DNA of 64,000 bases from Flavonifractor sp052065355 (GCF_052065355.1 NZ_JBQHUF010000012.1:1-64000); one strand, 5' to 3'. Numbered from the stretch's first letter, positions 42,158 through 51,256 are shown. Program-made: numbers and translations. Notes: a model not told the origin generated them from the sequence alone.

Positions 42158-43441
42158 ATGAGCCAGCATCGTATCAGTACCCAGTGTATCCATGCGGGCT
42201 ATACCCCCGGCAACGGGGAGCCCCGCAACATTCCTATCGTCCAGTCCACTACCTTCCGCTACGCCACCGGCGAAGCCATGGGCGCCCTGTTTGACCTGGA
42301 GGCCAGCGGTTATTTCTATACCCGCCTGCAGAACCCCACCAACGACCACGTGGCGGCCAAGATCTGTGCCCTGGAGGGAGGGACCGCCGCCATGCTCACC
42401 TCCTCCGGTCAGGCAGCGTCCTTCTATGCCATCTTCAACATCGTTTCCTGCGGTGAGCATGTGGTTTGCTCTTCCTCCATCTACGGCGGCACCTATAACC
42501 TGTTTGCCGTCACCATGAAGCGGATGGGCATCGACTTCACCTTCGTGGACCCCGACTGCTCCGAAGAGGAGCTGGAGGCGGCCTTCCGGCCCGAGACCCG
42601 TGCAGTGTTTGGTGAGACCATCGCCAACCCGGCTCTGACGGTGCTGGATATCGAGAAGTTTGCCAAGGCTGCCCACGCCCACGGTGTGCCTCTGATCGTG
42701 GACAACACCTTTGCAACTCCGGTGAACTGCCGACCCTTTGAGTGGGGAGCCGATATCATTACCCACTCCACCACCAAGTACATGGACGGCCACGCCAACG
42801 CAGTGGGGGGCGCCATTGTGGACTCTGGTAAGTTTGACTGGAACGCCCATGCCGACAAGTTCCCCGGTCTGACCACTCCTGACGAGAGCTACCACGGCAT
42901 TACTTACACCGAGCGCTTTGGCCTGGAGGGGGCCTACATCACCAAGGCCACCGCCCAGCTCATGCGGGACCTGGGTTCCATTCCCTCCCCGCAGAACTGC
43001 TACTACCTGAATATCGGTCTGGAGACCCTGCCCCTGCGGATGGCACGCCACTGTGAGAACGGCCTGGCAGTGGCCAAATTCCTGAAGAACCACCCCAAGG
43101 TAGCCTGGGTGCGCTATCCCGGACTGGAAGGGGACCCCTACTACGAGCGGGCCATGAAGTACATGCCCAACGGCACCTGCGGCGTGGTGTCCTTCGGTGT
43201 GAAGGGCGGCCGTGAGGCGGCTTCCAAATTCATGGCAGGCCTGAAGCTGGCCTCCATCGCCACCCACGTGGCCGACGCCAAGACCTGCACCCTCCATCCC
43301 GCCTCCACCACCCACCGGCAGATGACCGACGAGGAGCTGGCGGCCGCCGGGGTATCCCCCGATCTGGTTCGCCTCAGCGTGGGTATCGAGGATATCAACG
43401 ATATCCTGGAGGATGTGGATCAGGCGTTGGCGGGGGTGTGA
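42158..43441 (+). CDS. O-acetylhomoserine sulfhydrylase (MetY type)
   Basis: 427 residues, usual length. A PLP-dependent Cys/Met-metabolism fold with ALEGGTAAMLTSSGQAASFY and PLP-lysine in HSTTKYMDGH; TRLQNPTNDHVAAK near the start fits substrate binding. It makes homocysteine from O-acetylhomoserine and sulfide. Lack of nearby metA/X genes leaves the substrate unproved. It is followed 3 nt later by a YbaK-like gene, probably the same transcript. Confidence 0.93.
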   Translation: MSQHRISTQCIHAGYTPGNGEPRNIPIVQSTTFRYATGEAMGALFDLEASGYFYTRLQNPTNDHVAAKICALEGGTAAMLTSSGQAASFYAIFNIVSCGEHVVCSSSIYGGTYNLFAVTMKRMGIDFTFVDPDCSEEELEAAFRPETRAVFGETIANPALTVLDIEKFAKAAHAHGVPLIVDNTFATPVNCRPFEWGADIITHSTTKYMDGHANAVGGAIVDSGKFDWNAHADKFPGLTTPDESYHGITYTERFGLEGAYITKATAQLMRDLGSIPSPQNCYYLNIGLETLPLRMARHCENGLAVAKFLKNHPKVAWVRYPGLEGDPYYERAMKYMPNGTCGVVSFGVKGGREAASKFMAGLKLASIATHVADAKTCTLHPASTTHRQMTDEELAAAGVSPDLVRLSVGIEDINDILEDVDQALAGV

Positions 43442-43444
43442 GCC

Positions 43445-44002
43445 ATGTATGTAGATCCTGAAGTTTATTCCGGCGCTCCGACGGAGGAGCGTGACCCCAA
43501 TGAAATGGCGGTGTACGCCTTTCTGGATAAGCTGGATATCTCCTACCTCCGGTGCGATCATGACTACGCCAACACCATGGAGGACTGCAAAGCGGTGGAG
43601 GCGGTGCTTGGTGTGCCCATTTGCAAGAACCTGCTGCTCACCAACCGGCAGCAGACCGACTTCTATCTGCTGATGATGCCGGGAGATAAGCCCTTCAAGA
43701 CTAAGGATCTGACCAAGCAGCTGGGCTGTGCCCGGCTGTCCTTTGCCAGCCCCGAGCAGATGAAAGAGCTGCTGGGTGCGGCCCCCGGCTCAGCCAGTGC
43801 CTTTGAGCTGATGCACGATGGGGAAGGAAAGGTGCGCCTGGTGATAGACCGGGAGCTGCTGGCGGGAGAGTACATCAGCGGCCACCCCTGCTTTTCTACC
43901 TCCACCATCCGCCTGAAACGGACGGATTTTCTGGAGCGGTTCCTGCCTGCGGTGGGGCATACGCCTGCCATAGTGGATCTGCCCTGGCCGGAGGCCGAGT
44001 AA
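43445..44002 (+). CDS. YbaK/ProX-type aminoacyl-tRNA deacylase
   Basis: 185 residues. The YbaK/ProX fold shows DANTMED-like YANTMEDCKAVEAVLGVPIC, KNLLLTNRQQTDFYLLMMPG, KPFKTKDLTKQLGCARLSFA and GHPCFSTSTIRL. Such proteins hydrolyse mischarged tRNAs, most often Ala-tRNA(Pro). The tRNA target cannot be read from sequence alone. It is coupled to the sulfhydrylase gene by 3 nt. Confidence 0.9.
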   Translation: MYVDPEVYSGAPTEERDPNEMAVYAFLDKLDISYLRCDHDYANTMEDCKAVEAVLGVPICKNLLLTNRQQTDFYLLMMPGDKPFKTKDLTKQLGCARLSFASPEQMKELLGAAPGSASAFELMHDGEGKVRLVIDRELLAGEYISGHPCFSTSTIRLKRTDFLERFLPAVGHTPAIVDLPWPEAE

Positions 44003-44058
44003 AAAATGGTTGCATTTTCCCGATAACGGCGCTATAATGCGTTATACAATTGAAAAAA

Positions 44059-44138
44059 CGGGAGCTTGTGTTACAGGCTGAGAGTAAGGTATAACCTTAG
44101 ACCGATAACCTGATTTGGGTAATGCCAACGTAGGGAAA
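44059..44138 (+). promoter_or_regulatory. TPP (THI-element) riboswitch
   Basis: The conserved CTGAGAGT (44079-44086), ACCTGAT, GGGTAATGCCAACGTAGGGA pieces of the thiamine pyrophosphate riboswitch are present in order. It is followed by a terminator hairpin and the thiamine genes, so TPP should shut the operon off by premature termination. Confidence 0.95.
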
Positions 44139-44158
44139 GATAGAATTTCGCTTTGTCG

Positions 44159-44192
44159 CGGGGATTATCCAATGGGATAATCCCCGTTTTTT
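44159..44192 (+). terminator. Riboswitch-controlled terminator
   Basis: CGGGGATTATCC and GGATAATCCCCG (44159-44170, 44175-44186) form a perfect 12-bp stem, followed by six T residues. It is the expression platform of the TPP riboswitch. Confidence 0.92.
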
Positions 44193-44230
44193 ATGCCTTA
44201 AGTTAGAGATTTTCCAGAAAAGAGTGTCCG

Positions 44231-44965
44231 ATGATGAACCATTCCAAAAAAGTATTCCGTATGGTGTTTCTGGCCATGATGGTGGCCATCGGCGTGGTGA
44301 TTTCCCCCATCCTACGGGTGGAGGGTATGTGTCCCACCGCCCACCTCATCAATATCGTGTGTGCGGTGCTGATGGGTCCCTGGTACGCCCTGCTGTGCGC
44401 CACCCTCATCGGGATCATCCGCATGAGCATGATGGGCATACCGCCGCTGGCACTCACCGGCGCTGTGTTCGGCGCCTTTCTGTCCGGCGTGCTCTATCGG
44501 GCATCCAAGGGAAAACTGATCTGCGCCGTTATCGGCGAGGTGTTGGGCACCGGCATCATCGGCGCTATTGTCTCCTATCCGGTGATGACCTTTCTGGTAC
44601 ATAAGGAGGGCCTGACCTGGCTGTTCTATGTGCCGTCCTTCCTGTGCGGCACCCTCATCGGCGGCTCGGTGGCTTTTGTGTTTCTGCGTCAGCTGGCCCG
44701 GGCCGGGGTCCTGCCCCGGTTTCAGCGGATGCTTTCCGACCAGAGCTTTGAGGAGGGGAGCAGTGTCCTGTCCAATGCCGCCGCTATCGCCGCTCTGGGC
44801 GTGATCGGATATCTGCTGATTAAGATCCTTACCGGCATGGTCTTCCGGACCGCAGATCCCCTGTGGAACTGGGCGGCCTGGGGTGTGATCGCTCTTTTCC
44901 TGATCGCCGCACTGGTCTATTTCCTGGTCCATCGCTCCGGAAAGAGGGTGGAAGTCCATGAGTGA
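44231..44965 (+). CDS. thiW: ThiW-family thiazole-precursor transporter component
   Basis: 244 residues, five to six membrane helices. The ThiW pattern MGIPPLALTGAVFGAFLSGV and CGTLIGGSVAFVF is clear over the first ~170. ThiW is the substrate-binding S component of an ECF transporter for hydroxyethylthiazole. The last ~70 residues add an extra helix beyond typical ThiW. It is first in the thiamine operon and overlaps thiM by 8 bp. Confidence 0.9.
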   Translation: MMNHSKKVFRMVFLAMMVAIGVVISPILRVEGMCPTAHLINIVCAVLMGPWYALLCATLIGIIRMSMMGIPPLALTGAVFGAFLSGVLYRASKGKLICAVIGEVLGTGIIGAIVSYPVMTFLVHKEGLTWLFYVPSFLCGTLIGGSVAFVFLRQLARAGVLPRFQRMLSDQSFEEGSSVLSNAAAIAALGVIGYLLIKILTGMVFRTADPLWNWAAWGVIALFLIAALVYFLVHRSGKRVEVHE

Positions 44966-45770
44966 ATCCATTTTTTCTATGCTCCGCACTCTGCGGGAAG
45001 AAGCACCGCTGATCCATGCCATCACCAATCCCATCTCCATTACCCAGTGTGCCAATGCCGTGCTGGCCCTGGGCGCCCGGCCCATTATGGCAGAGCATCC
45101 ACAGGAGGTGGAGGAGATCACCGCCACGGCGGCGGCCCTGCTGCTCAACCTGGGCAACATCACCGACGTGCGGATGGAGGCCATGAGACGTTCCGCCGGG
45201 GCGGCCCGGGAAGCAGGCGTTCCGGTGGTTTTGGATGCGGTGGGAGTAGCCTGCTCCCGTCTGCGCAGGGACTATGCTCAGCAGCTGCTGGAGCAATTTC
45301 CACCTGCGGTGCTCAAGGGCAATTACGCCGAGATCCTGGCCCTGGTCCGGCCGGACTACACCGCCTCCGGTGTGGATGGGGATAAATCCCTTACCCCGGC
45401 GGCGGTGGCCAAAGCGGCCGGAGAAGTGGCTCGCCGCTATGGCTGCGTAGTCCTGGCCAGCGGAGAGACAGACCTGGTGACCGACGGAACGGGGGTCACA
45501 GCCATTCATAACGGAACACCCCAGTTGGGATGGGTCACCGGGACAGGCTGTATGTTGGGGGCGCTGTGCGCCTGTTTTCTGGCCGCTGCCTCCCCCCTGG
45601 AGGCGGCAAAGACGGCCTGCATCGCCATGGGTGTGGCCGGAGAACTGGCAGCCACGCCAAAGGGAAACGGTACGTTTTTAATGAATTTGATAGACCGGCT
45701 TTCCACGCTGGATGGAGAGACCATCCAAGCCAATGCACGTATGGAGGCGTTTTGTGATGAAGAAGCTTGA
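44958..45770 (+). CDS. thiM: Hydroxyethylthiazole kinase
   Basis: 270 residues. HAITNPISITQCANAVLALG, NLGNITDVRMEAM and the C-terminal TGTGCMLGALCACFL, with anion hole GCMLG, are ThiM hallmarks. It phosphorylates salvaged hydroxyethylthiazole. It overlaps thiE by 14 bp, so translation is coupled. Confidence 0.96.
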   Translation: MSESIFSMLRTLREEAPLIHAITNPISITQCANAVLALGARPIMAEHPQEVEEITATAAALLLNLGNITDVRMEAMRRSAGAAREAGVPVVLDAVGVACSRLRRDYAQQLLEQFPPAVLKGNYAEILALVRPDYTASGVDGDKSLTPAAVAKAAGEVARRYGCVVLASGETDLVTDGTGVTAIHNGTPQLGWVTGTGCMLGALCACFLAAASPLEAAKTACIAMGVAGELAATPKGNGTFLMNLIDRLSTLDGETIQANARMEAFCDEEA

Positions 45771-46389
45771 CACCACGTTGTACCTGGTGACCGACAGTAC
45801 CGGCCTCTCCGAGGCGGAGTTTCTCGCCAAAGTAGAGCAGGCCCTTCAGGGGGGCGTGACCTTCCTGCAGCTCCGGGAGAAGGAGCGCTCCACCCGGGAG
45901 TACATCCATCTGGCCCAACAGGTCCATGCCATCGCCAGGCGCTATCAGGTACCGCTGGTGGTAGACGACCGGGTGGATGTAGCACTGGCGGCAGAGGTGG
46001 ATGGGGTCCATGTGGGCCAGTCCGATATGCCCGTGTGGCAGGCCAGAAAAATCCTGGGACCGGACAAGATCGTAGGAGCCACCGCTAAGACTGTCCCACA
46101 AGCCTTGGAGGCTCTGGAGCAGGGGGCTGATTACCTGGGAGTGGGCGCTATCTATCCCACCACTACCAAGGTGGTCACAGTTATCACCTCCACAGACACG
46201 CTGGGGGAGATCTGCAAAGCGGTGCCTATTCCGGTCAACGCCATCGGCGGCCTGAATCAGGATAACCTGGGGGTGCTGAAGGGTATTCCCATCCAGGGCA
46301 TCTGTGTGGTTTCCGCCATCATGAAGTCGGCCGATCCCAAGGCCGCGGCGGAGGGACTGCGGCAGGCCTTTGACGCACTGAGAAACTAA
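45757..46389 (+). CDS. thiE: Thiamine-phosphate synthase
   Basis: 210 residues from ATG at 45757, 9 nt after GGAGG. It has TLYLVTDSTG, VTFLQLREKERSTREY, VDDRVDVALAAEVDGVHVGQ and NAIGGLN, all typical of ThiE. It couples HMP-PP with thiazole phosphate. It lies between thiM and thiD. Confidence 0.96.
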   Translation: MKKLDTTLYLVTDSTGLSEAEFLAKVEQALQGGVTFLQLREKERSTREYIHLAQQVHAIARRYQVPLVVDDRVDVALAAEVDGVHVGQSDMPVWQARKILGPDKIVGATAKTVPQALEALEQGADYLGVGAIYPTTTKVVTVITSTDTLGEICKAVPIPVNAIGGLNQDNLGVLKGIPIQGICVVSAIMKSADPKAAAEGLRQAFDALRN

Positions 46390-46470
46390 AGTGTATCCAG
46401 CGGCACATTGGGGGCACCACCTTATGCCGCTTAACAAAACAATGCTGAATATCAAAAGGAGGCATACTAC

Positions 46471-47283
46471 GTGAAAACAGCATTGACCATTGCAGGCAGC
46501 GACTGCAGCGGAGGCGCCGGCATTCAGGCTGATCTGAAAACCATGACCATGAACGGGGTCTACGGCATGAGCGCCATTACAGCGCTGACGGCCCAGAATA
46601 CCACCGGCGTCACTGGAATTATGGAGGTTTCGCCCGATTTTCTCCGGCAGCAGCTGGATATGATCTTTTCGGACATCCGGCCCGATGCGGTGAAGATCGG
46701 TATGGTGTCCAGCGGGGCGCTCATTGAGGTCATCGCCCAGGCTTTGGCAGACTGGCGGGTGGAGCGGATCGTGGTGGATCCGGTCATGGTGGCCACCAGC
46801 GGCTCGGCCCTGATGGAGACGGAGGCCGTCACTGTCCTGAAAGCCAAGCTGCTGCCTATGGCTGCCCTGGTCACGCCCAACATCCCGGAGGCGGAGGTGC
46901 TTTCGGGGCAGACTATCCGCAGCCAGAGTGACATGGAGGCAGCGGCCAAAGCCATTTCCGAGGCCCACGGCTGCGCGGTTCTGGTGAAAGGCGGTCACAG
47001 CGTCAGCGACGCCGACGATCTGCTGTACGCCGGTGGTCAGGCCAGGTGGTTCCCGGGGAAGCGGATCGACAATCCCAACACTCATGGAACCGGCTGCACT
47101 CTGTCCTCTGCCATTGCGGCCAATCTGGCCAAGGGATTCTCCCTGGAGGCGTCTATCCAGAGAGCCAAGGAGTACATCTCCGGTGCCCTGGCGGCCATGC
47201 TGGATTTGGGGAAGGGTAGCGGACCGATGGCCCACAATTTTGCTTTGAACGGCTATTTTGCCGAAGAAAACAGATTAGTCTGA
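46471..47283 (+). CDS. thiD: HMP/HMP-phosphate kinase
   Basis: 270 residues from GTG at 46471 after AAAAGGAGG. AGSDCSGGAGIQADLKTMTM at the start and NTHGTGCTLSSAIAANLAKG at the end mark ThiD. It phosphorylates HMP twice. It is 15 nt before thiC. Confidence 0.96.
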   Translation: MKTALTIAGSDCSGGAGIQADLKTMTMNGVYGMSAITALTAQNTTGVTGIMEVSPDFLRQQLDMIFSDIRPDAVKIGMVSSGALIEVIAQALADWRVERIVVDPVMVATSGSALMETEAVTVLKAKLLPMAALVTPNIPEAEVLSGQTIRSQSDMEAAAKAISEAHGCAVLVKGGHSVSDADDLLYAGGQARWFPGKRIDNPNTHGTGCTLSSAIAANLAKGFSLEASIQRAKEYISGALAAMLDLGKGSGPMAHNFALNGYFAEENRLV

Positions 47284-47298
47284 AAGGAAAGAAGAACC

Positions 47299-48603
47299 AT
47301 GAGAAATTATGCCACACAGATGGAAGCGGCCAGAAAGGGCATCATCACTCCTGAGATGAAGGCGGTGGCCGCCAAGGAATACCGTACCGAGGAGGAGATC
47401 CGGGACCTGGTGGCCAGAGGTCAGGTGGCCATCTGCGCCAACAAGCTGCACACTTGCCTGGACCCCAACGGCGTCGGCTCCATGCTGCGCACCAAGATCA
47501 ACGTGAACCTGGGCGTGTCCCGGGACTGCAAGGACTATGACGTGGAGATGGAGAAGGTGATGGCTGCCGTTCATATGGGCGCGGAGGCCATCATGGATCT
47601 GTCCTCCCACGGCAACACCCAGCCGTTTCGCCAGAAGCTGATCCGGGAGTGTCCCGCTATGATCGGAACCGTGCCCGTCTATGACAGCGTGATCCACTAT
47701 CAGCGGGACCTGGCTACCCTGACGGCCCAGGACTTCATTGACGTGATTCGGCTCCATGCCCAGGACGGTGTGGATTTTGTTACCCTCCACTGCGGCATTA
47801 CCCGCAAGACCATTGACCAGATCAAAACCCATAAGCGGAAGATGAACATCGTCTCCCGCGGCGGTTCCCTGGTCTTTGCCTGGATGAGCATGACGGGGGA
47901 GGAGAATCCCTTCTACGAGTATTTTGACCAGATCCTGGACATCTGCCGGGAGTACGACGTGACCATCTCCCTGGGTGATGCCTGCCGTCCCGGCTGCCTG
48001 GCCGACGGCAGCGACGTGTGCCAGATCGAGGAGCTGGTGCGCCTGGGCGAGCTGACCAAACGTGCCTGGGCCAAGGACGTGCAGGTGATGGTGGAGGGTC
48101 CCGGCCATATGCCCATGGACCAGATCGAAGCCAATATGAAGCTGCAGCAGACTATCTGCATGGGCGCGCCCTTCTATGTGCTGGGTCCCATTGTTACGGA
48201 TATCGCTCCGGGCTACGACCATATCACCTCTGCCATCGGCGGGGCTATCGCGGCTGCCTCCGGTGCGGCTTTTCTGTGTTATGTGACTCCGGCGGAGCAT
48301 CTGGCGCTGCCCAATGTGGAGGATGTGAAGCAGGGTATCGTGGCCTCTAAGATTGCGGCTCACGCGGCGGATATTGCCAAAAAGATTCCCCATGCCCGGG
48401 ATCTGGACGACGCCATGGCTGACGCCCGTCGGACCTTCGACTGGGAGAAGCAGTGGGAGTGCTCCATCGACCCGGAGACGGCCAAGGCTATCCGGGCAGA
48501 CCGGGCTCCGGAGCATGAGGACAGCTGCTCCATGTGCGGAAAGTTCTGTGCCGTGCGCAGCATGAATAAAGCCCTCAGTGGTGAATACATCGACATTCTG
48601 TAA
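47299..48603 (+). CDS. thiC: Phosphomethylpyrimidine synthase, short form
   Basis: 434 residues, the short bacterial/archaeal form without the N-terminal extension of enteric ThiC. It shows TKINVNLGVSRDCKDYDVEM, GAEAIMDLSSHGNTQPFR and EGPGHMPMDQIEANMKLQQ. The C-terminal cluster motif is CSMCGKFC, i.e. CX2CX3C rather than the CX2CX4C of the enteric enzyme. It converts AIR to HMP phosphate by radical SAM chemistry. A terminator follows. Confidence 0.96.
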   Translation: MRNYATQMEAARKGIITPEMKAVAAKEYRTEEEIRDLVARGQVAICANKLHTCLDPNGVGSMLRTKINVNLGVSRDCKDYDVEMEKVMAAVHMGAEAIMDLSSHGNTQPFRQKLIRECPAMIGTVPVYDSVIHYQRDLATLTAQDFIDVIRLHAQDGVDFVTLHCGITRKTIDQIKTHKRKMNIVSRGGSLVFAWMSMTGEENPFYEYFDQILDICREYDVTISLGDACRPGCLADGSDVCQIEELVRLGELTKRAWAKDVQVMVEGPGHMPMDQIEANMKLQQTICMGAPFYVLGPIVTDIAPGYDHITSAIGGAIAAASGAAFLCYVTPAEHLALPNVEDVKQGIVASKIAAHAADIAKKIPHARDLDDAMADARRTFDWEKQWECSIDPETAKAIRADRAPEHEDSCSMCGKFCAVRSMNKALSGEYIDIL

Positions 48604-48612
48604 ATAGACGGT

Positions 48613-48644
48613 AAAAAGGACACGACGCAAGTCGTGTCCTTTTT
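48613..48644 (+). terminator. Terminator of the thiamine operon
   Basis: AAAAAGGACACGAC and GTCGTGTCCTTTTT form a 14-bp stem with loop GCAA, 10 nt after thiC. Confidence 0.92.
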
Positions 48645-48689
48645 AAATCGGTGAATGGGCATGAGAAAACTGGATACTCTGAAAAAGTA

Positions 48690-48923
48690 TTAGCAGGGGA
48701 TAAAATGATATGATCCAATTCTGTGCCCTGTTTCATCCTGTTGAATAATGTTAAAGAATTGCATATTTGAAAGTGTAATTTGGAACTCGTTGCTGTGCCC
48801 TATTTCGTCAGAACCCGTATAAAAAACTGTGACAGCTTCGATCTCCCCATTAATATCAAACATTAGAAGTAAAAATACAAAAGTGACGATAAGAACTGTG
48901 GCGATCACCAAAAAGAAGGACAC
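48690..48923 (-). CDS. Possible small membrane protein
   Basis: 77 residues from GTG at 48923, which lies inside the terminator hairpin that follows tRNA-Lys. A helix at about 3-22 is followed by a polar part (FQITLSNMQFFNIIQQDETG). No ribosome binding site is clear and the base composition is AT-rich. It may be a degraded gene. Confidence 0.3.
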   Translation of the reverse strand: MSFFLVIATVLIVTFVFLLLMFDINGEIEAVTVFYTGSDEIGHSNEFQITLSNMQFFNIIQQDETGHRIGSYHFIPC

Positions 48924-48944
48924 GCCTAAGCGTGTCCTTCTTTT
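48911..48944 (-). terminator. Terminator after tRNA-Lys
   Basis: AAGAAGGACACGC and GCGTGTCCTTCTT form a 13-bp stem with loop CTAA, ending the tRNA transcript on the minus strand. Confidence 0.8.
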
Positions 48945-49020
48945 TGGTGACCCGTCGGGGATTCGAACCCCGGACCCACTGCTTAAAAGGCAGTTGCTCT
49001 GCCGACTGAGCTAACGAGTC
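48945..49020 (-). tRNA. tRNA-Lys (anticodon TTT)
   Basis: Cloverleaf read on the minus strand: acceptor pairing GACTCGT with ACGGGTC, anticodon stem ACTGC/GCAGT around CTTTTAA, T-arm GGTTCGAATCC, encoded CCA at 48947-48945. Confidence 0.95.
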
Positions 49021-49023
49021 ATA

Positions 49024-49098
49024 TGGCTGGGATGGCTGGGCTCGAACCAGCGAATGCGGGAGTCAAAGTCCCGTGCCTTACCACTTGGCTACACCCCA
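49024..49098 (-). tRNA. tRNA-Gln (anticodon TTG)
   Basis: Acceptor TGGGGTG pairs with CATCCCA, anticodon stem CGGGA/TCCCG around CTTTGAC, T-arm GGTTCGAGCC, CCA encoded. Confidence 0.95.
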
Positions 49099-49117
49099 AT
49101 CTCGCTGGTAAAAAGCA

Positions 49118-49145
49118 AAGGGCCGGAGCGGACGCTCCGGCCCTT
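49118..49145 (-). terminator. Hairpin between tRNA-His and tRNA-Gln
   Basis: AAGGGCCGGAGC and GCTCCGGCCCTT form a 12-bp stem with a 4-nt loop. On the minus strand TTTGCTTTTT follows. It may partly stop transcription inside the tRNA cluster, or be a processing element. Confidence 0.65.
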
Positions 49146-49161
49146 CCGCCTTGAGTCTTTA

Positions 49162-49238
49162 TGGGGTGGGTGACGGGACTCGAACCCGCGACACTCGGAA
49201 CCACAATCCGATGCTCTACCAACTGAACTACACCCACC
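49162..49238 (-). tRNA. tRNA-His (anticodon GTG)
   Basis: Anticodon stem TCGGA/TCCGA around TTGTGGT. The extra 5' G (position -1) faces C73 before the encoded CCA, the identity feature of tRNA-His. Confidence 0.95.
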
Positions 49239-49257
49239 ATAGGGAAATTGCGGGAAC

Positions 49258-49334
<77 letters not shown>

Positions 49335-49337
49335 GTA

Positions 49338-49411
49338 TGGAGCGGGTGATGGGAATCGAACCCACGCGACCAGCTTGGAAGGCTGGGATTCTACCATTGA
49401 ACTACACCCGC
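49338..49411 (-). tRNA. tRNA-Gly (anticodon TCC)
   Basis: Acceptor GCGGGTG with CACCCGC, anticodon stem CCAGC/GCTGG around CTTCCAA, T-arm GGTTCGATTCC, CCA encoded. First tRNA of the cluster. Confidence 0.95.
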
Positions 49412-49445
49412 ATGGGCGCTGAACCTAAAGCATGTCAGCCAGGAT

Positions 49446-49474
49446 ATAATAGCATATCGAAGCGAGAATGTCAA
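49446..49474 (-). promoter_or_regulatory. Promoter of the tRNA cluster
   Basis: Minus-strand TTGACA (49474-49469) and TATTAT (49451-49446) with a 17-nt spacer, a near-consensus sigma-A promoter 35 nt before tRNA-Gly. Confidence 0.85.
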
Positions 49475-49500
49475 TGTTTTTTTCTTCAGAGAATATAATT

Positions 49501-49536
49501 TTTCCATGCCCGCCATATTGTTGGCGGGCATGGAAA
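49501..49536 (-). terminator. Hairpin after the ABC transporter operon
   Basis: TTTCCATGCCCGCCA and TGGCGGGCATGGAAA form a perfect 15-bp stem, 5 nt past the ATPase stop. The following tract is A/T-rich but not a clean T run. Confidence 0.55.
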
Positions 49537-49541
49537 GCAAG

Positions 49542-50351
49542 TTAATCTTTGGAGAGCAGGATGCGGTCGTTGTCCAGAACTTTTCCAGCTCCAGCTTTGA
49601 ACCGATCCAGCAGATCTTCCACGGTAAGGCCCTTGCGCTCCTCACCCTTCAGATCCAATACGATGCGGCCGGAGTCCATCATAAAGGTACGGTTGCCCAG
49701 TTCCAGAGCGTTTTTCATGTTATGCGTGATCATCATACAGGTAAGGTGACTCTCCTTCACGATCTCCTGGGTGAGATTGAGCACCTTCTCGGCAGTACCC
49801 GGATCCAGTGCAGCGGTGTGCTCGTCCAGCAGCAGCAGTTTGGGGGGCACCATGGTGGACATGAGCAGGGTAAGGGCTTGCCGCTGGCCGCCGGAGAGCA
49901 GCCCTACCGGCTGACGCATCCGATCCTCCAGCCCCATACCCAGCTTAGCCAATTGGGCTCGGAAGAATTCCTTGTCTGCCTTGGATACCCGGCTGAAAAA
50001 GGCCTTCTGGTGTTTGGCGGTGCGCAGGTAGGCCAGAGCCAGGTTTTCCTCAATGGTCATGTGAGGAGCGGTGCCACGCATGGGATCCTGGAACAGCCGG
50101 CCGATCTGGCGGCTGCGGCGGTAGGCGGGCAGATAGGTGATGTCCTGCCCATCCAGAAGGATGGAGCCTTCGTCGGTGTAGAAATCACCGGCAACGGCGT
50201 TGAAGAGTGTGGATTTGCCCGCACCGTTGGAGCCTACGATGGTGACGAAATCTCCGGGCTCCAGAGTGACACTCAGGTCGTTCAGAGCCTGCTTCTCGTT
50301 CACAGTGCCTGGATTGAAGGTCTTGGAAATGTGTCTCAGTTCCAGCATCAC
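49542..50351 (-). CDS. ABC transporter ATP-binding protein, probable tryptophan importer
   Basis: 269 residues. Walker A GSNGAGKST, signature LSGGQRQALTL and Walker B LLLLDEHTAALDP are complete. It matches the family of amino-acid ABC ATPases found with TrpX/TrpY proteins. It overlaps the permease gene by 4 bp. Tryptophan specificity is inferred from the T-box upstream of the binding-protein gene. Confidence 0.92.
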   Translation of the reverse strand: MMLELRHISKTFNPGTVNEKQALNDLSVTLEPGDFVTIVGSNGAGKSTLFNAVAGDFYTDEGSILLDGQDITYLPAYRRSRQIGRLFQDPMRGTAPHMTIEENLALAYLRTAKHQKAFFSRVSKADKEFFRAQLAKLGMGLEDRMRQPVGLLSGGQRQALTLLMSTMVPPKLLLLDEHTAALDPGTAEKVLNLTQEIVKESHLTCMMITHNMKNALELGNRTFMMDSGRIVLDLKGEERKGLTVEDLLDRFKAGAGKVLDNDRILLSKD

Positions 50352-51256
50352 TGCTCCTCCTTTCTGGCAGCCAGGGCCTGGCGCTTCTTGTTCTGAAATG
50401 CGGCCCAGCGGCGAATGGACGGGGCGGCGATTGCCAGGCCCACGATAATGGCGGAGACCAGCTTCATGTAGTCTGCGGGTACATTGGCCCGGAGGGCGGC
50501 GGCATAGATTGCACGGTAGATGATGCTGCCCACTACCACGCCTACCACCCGGCGCACCATAGAGCCCTTGCCAATGAGGGTTTCGCCGATGACCAGGGCA
50601 GCCAGAGCCAGCACCACCATGCCGGTGCCGCCGTTTACCTCAGTGAAAGTGTTGTACTGGGCCGCCATGGCGCCGGAGAGGCCGGTCATGGCGTTGGCGA
50701 TGCACAGACCCACGGTGATGGTAAAGGTGGGGTTAATGGAGGAGGCACGCACCATGTCGGCGTTGTCGCCGGTGGCTCGGATGGACAGGCCCAGACGGGT
50801 GCCCAGGAAGAGCACCAGCAGCACGCAGATCAGAACCACCACGATGGCAGTGACCGCCAGCTTGGACCAGCTCCCTGCAAAGCCGGAGGCCTTGGCCAGG
50901 GTGTAGATGGAGTCCTTCTGGAACAGAGACAGGTTGCTGGTACCCATGACCATCAGGTTAATACTATACAGGCCGATGTTGGTGATAATACCAGCCAGAA
51001 TGGAGGGCACCCCCAGCTTGGTTTGGAGGAAGGCGGTGATAAAGCCGGCTGCGGCGGTGGCCAGCATGGCGGCAGGGAGCGCCAGGATGGGGTGGCCAGC
51101 GATACAGCACACGGCGGACACCGCGCCGCCCAGAACAAAGGCACCATCGGTGGTCATATCGGCAATGTTCAGAATGGAAAAGCTCAGAAAGAGGGCCAGG
51201 GCAATGGGGGCGTACAAAAAGCCAGCCTCCAGAGCGGCCTGGATGACAGTGAGCAT
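50348..51256 (-). CDS. ABC transporter permease, probable tryptophan importer
   Basis: 302 residues with about eight to nine membrane helices, of the branched-chain/uncharacterised amino-acid permease type (GVPSILAGIITNIGLYSINL and GLALAALVIGETLIGKGSMV-like VLALAALVIGETLIGKGSMV). It overlaps the ATPase and lies 67 nt after the binding protein gene. It forms the channel. Confidence 0.92.
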   Translation of the reverse strand: MLTVIQAALEAGFLYAPIALALFLSFSILNIADMTTDGAFVLGGAVSAVCCIAGHPILALPAAMLATAAAGFITAFLQTKLGVPSILAGIITNIGLYSINLMVMGTSNLSLFQKDSIYTLAKASGFAGSWSKLAVTAIVVVLICVLLVLFLGTRLGLSIRATGDNADMVRASSINPTFTITVGLCIANAMTGLSGAMAAQYNTFTEVNGGTGMVVLALAALVIGETLIGKGSMVRRVVGVVVGSIIYRAIYAAALRANVPADYMKLVSAIIVGLAIAAPSIRRWAAFQNKKRQALAARKEEQ

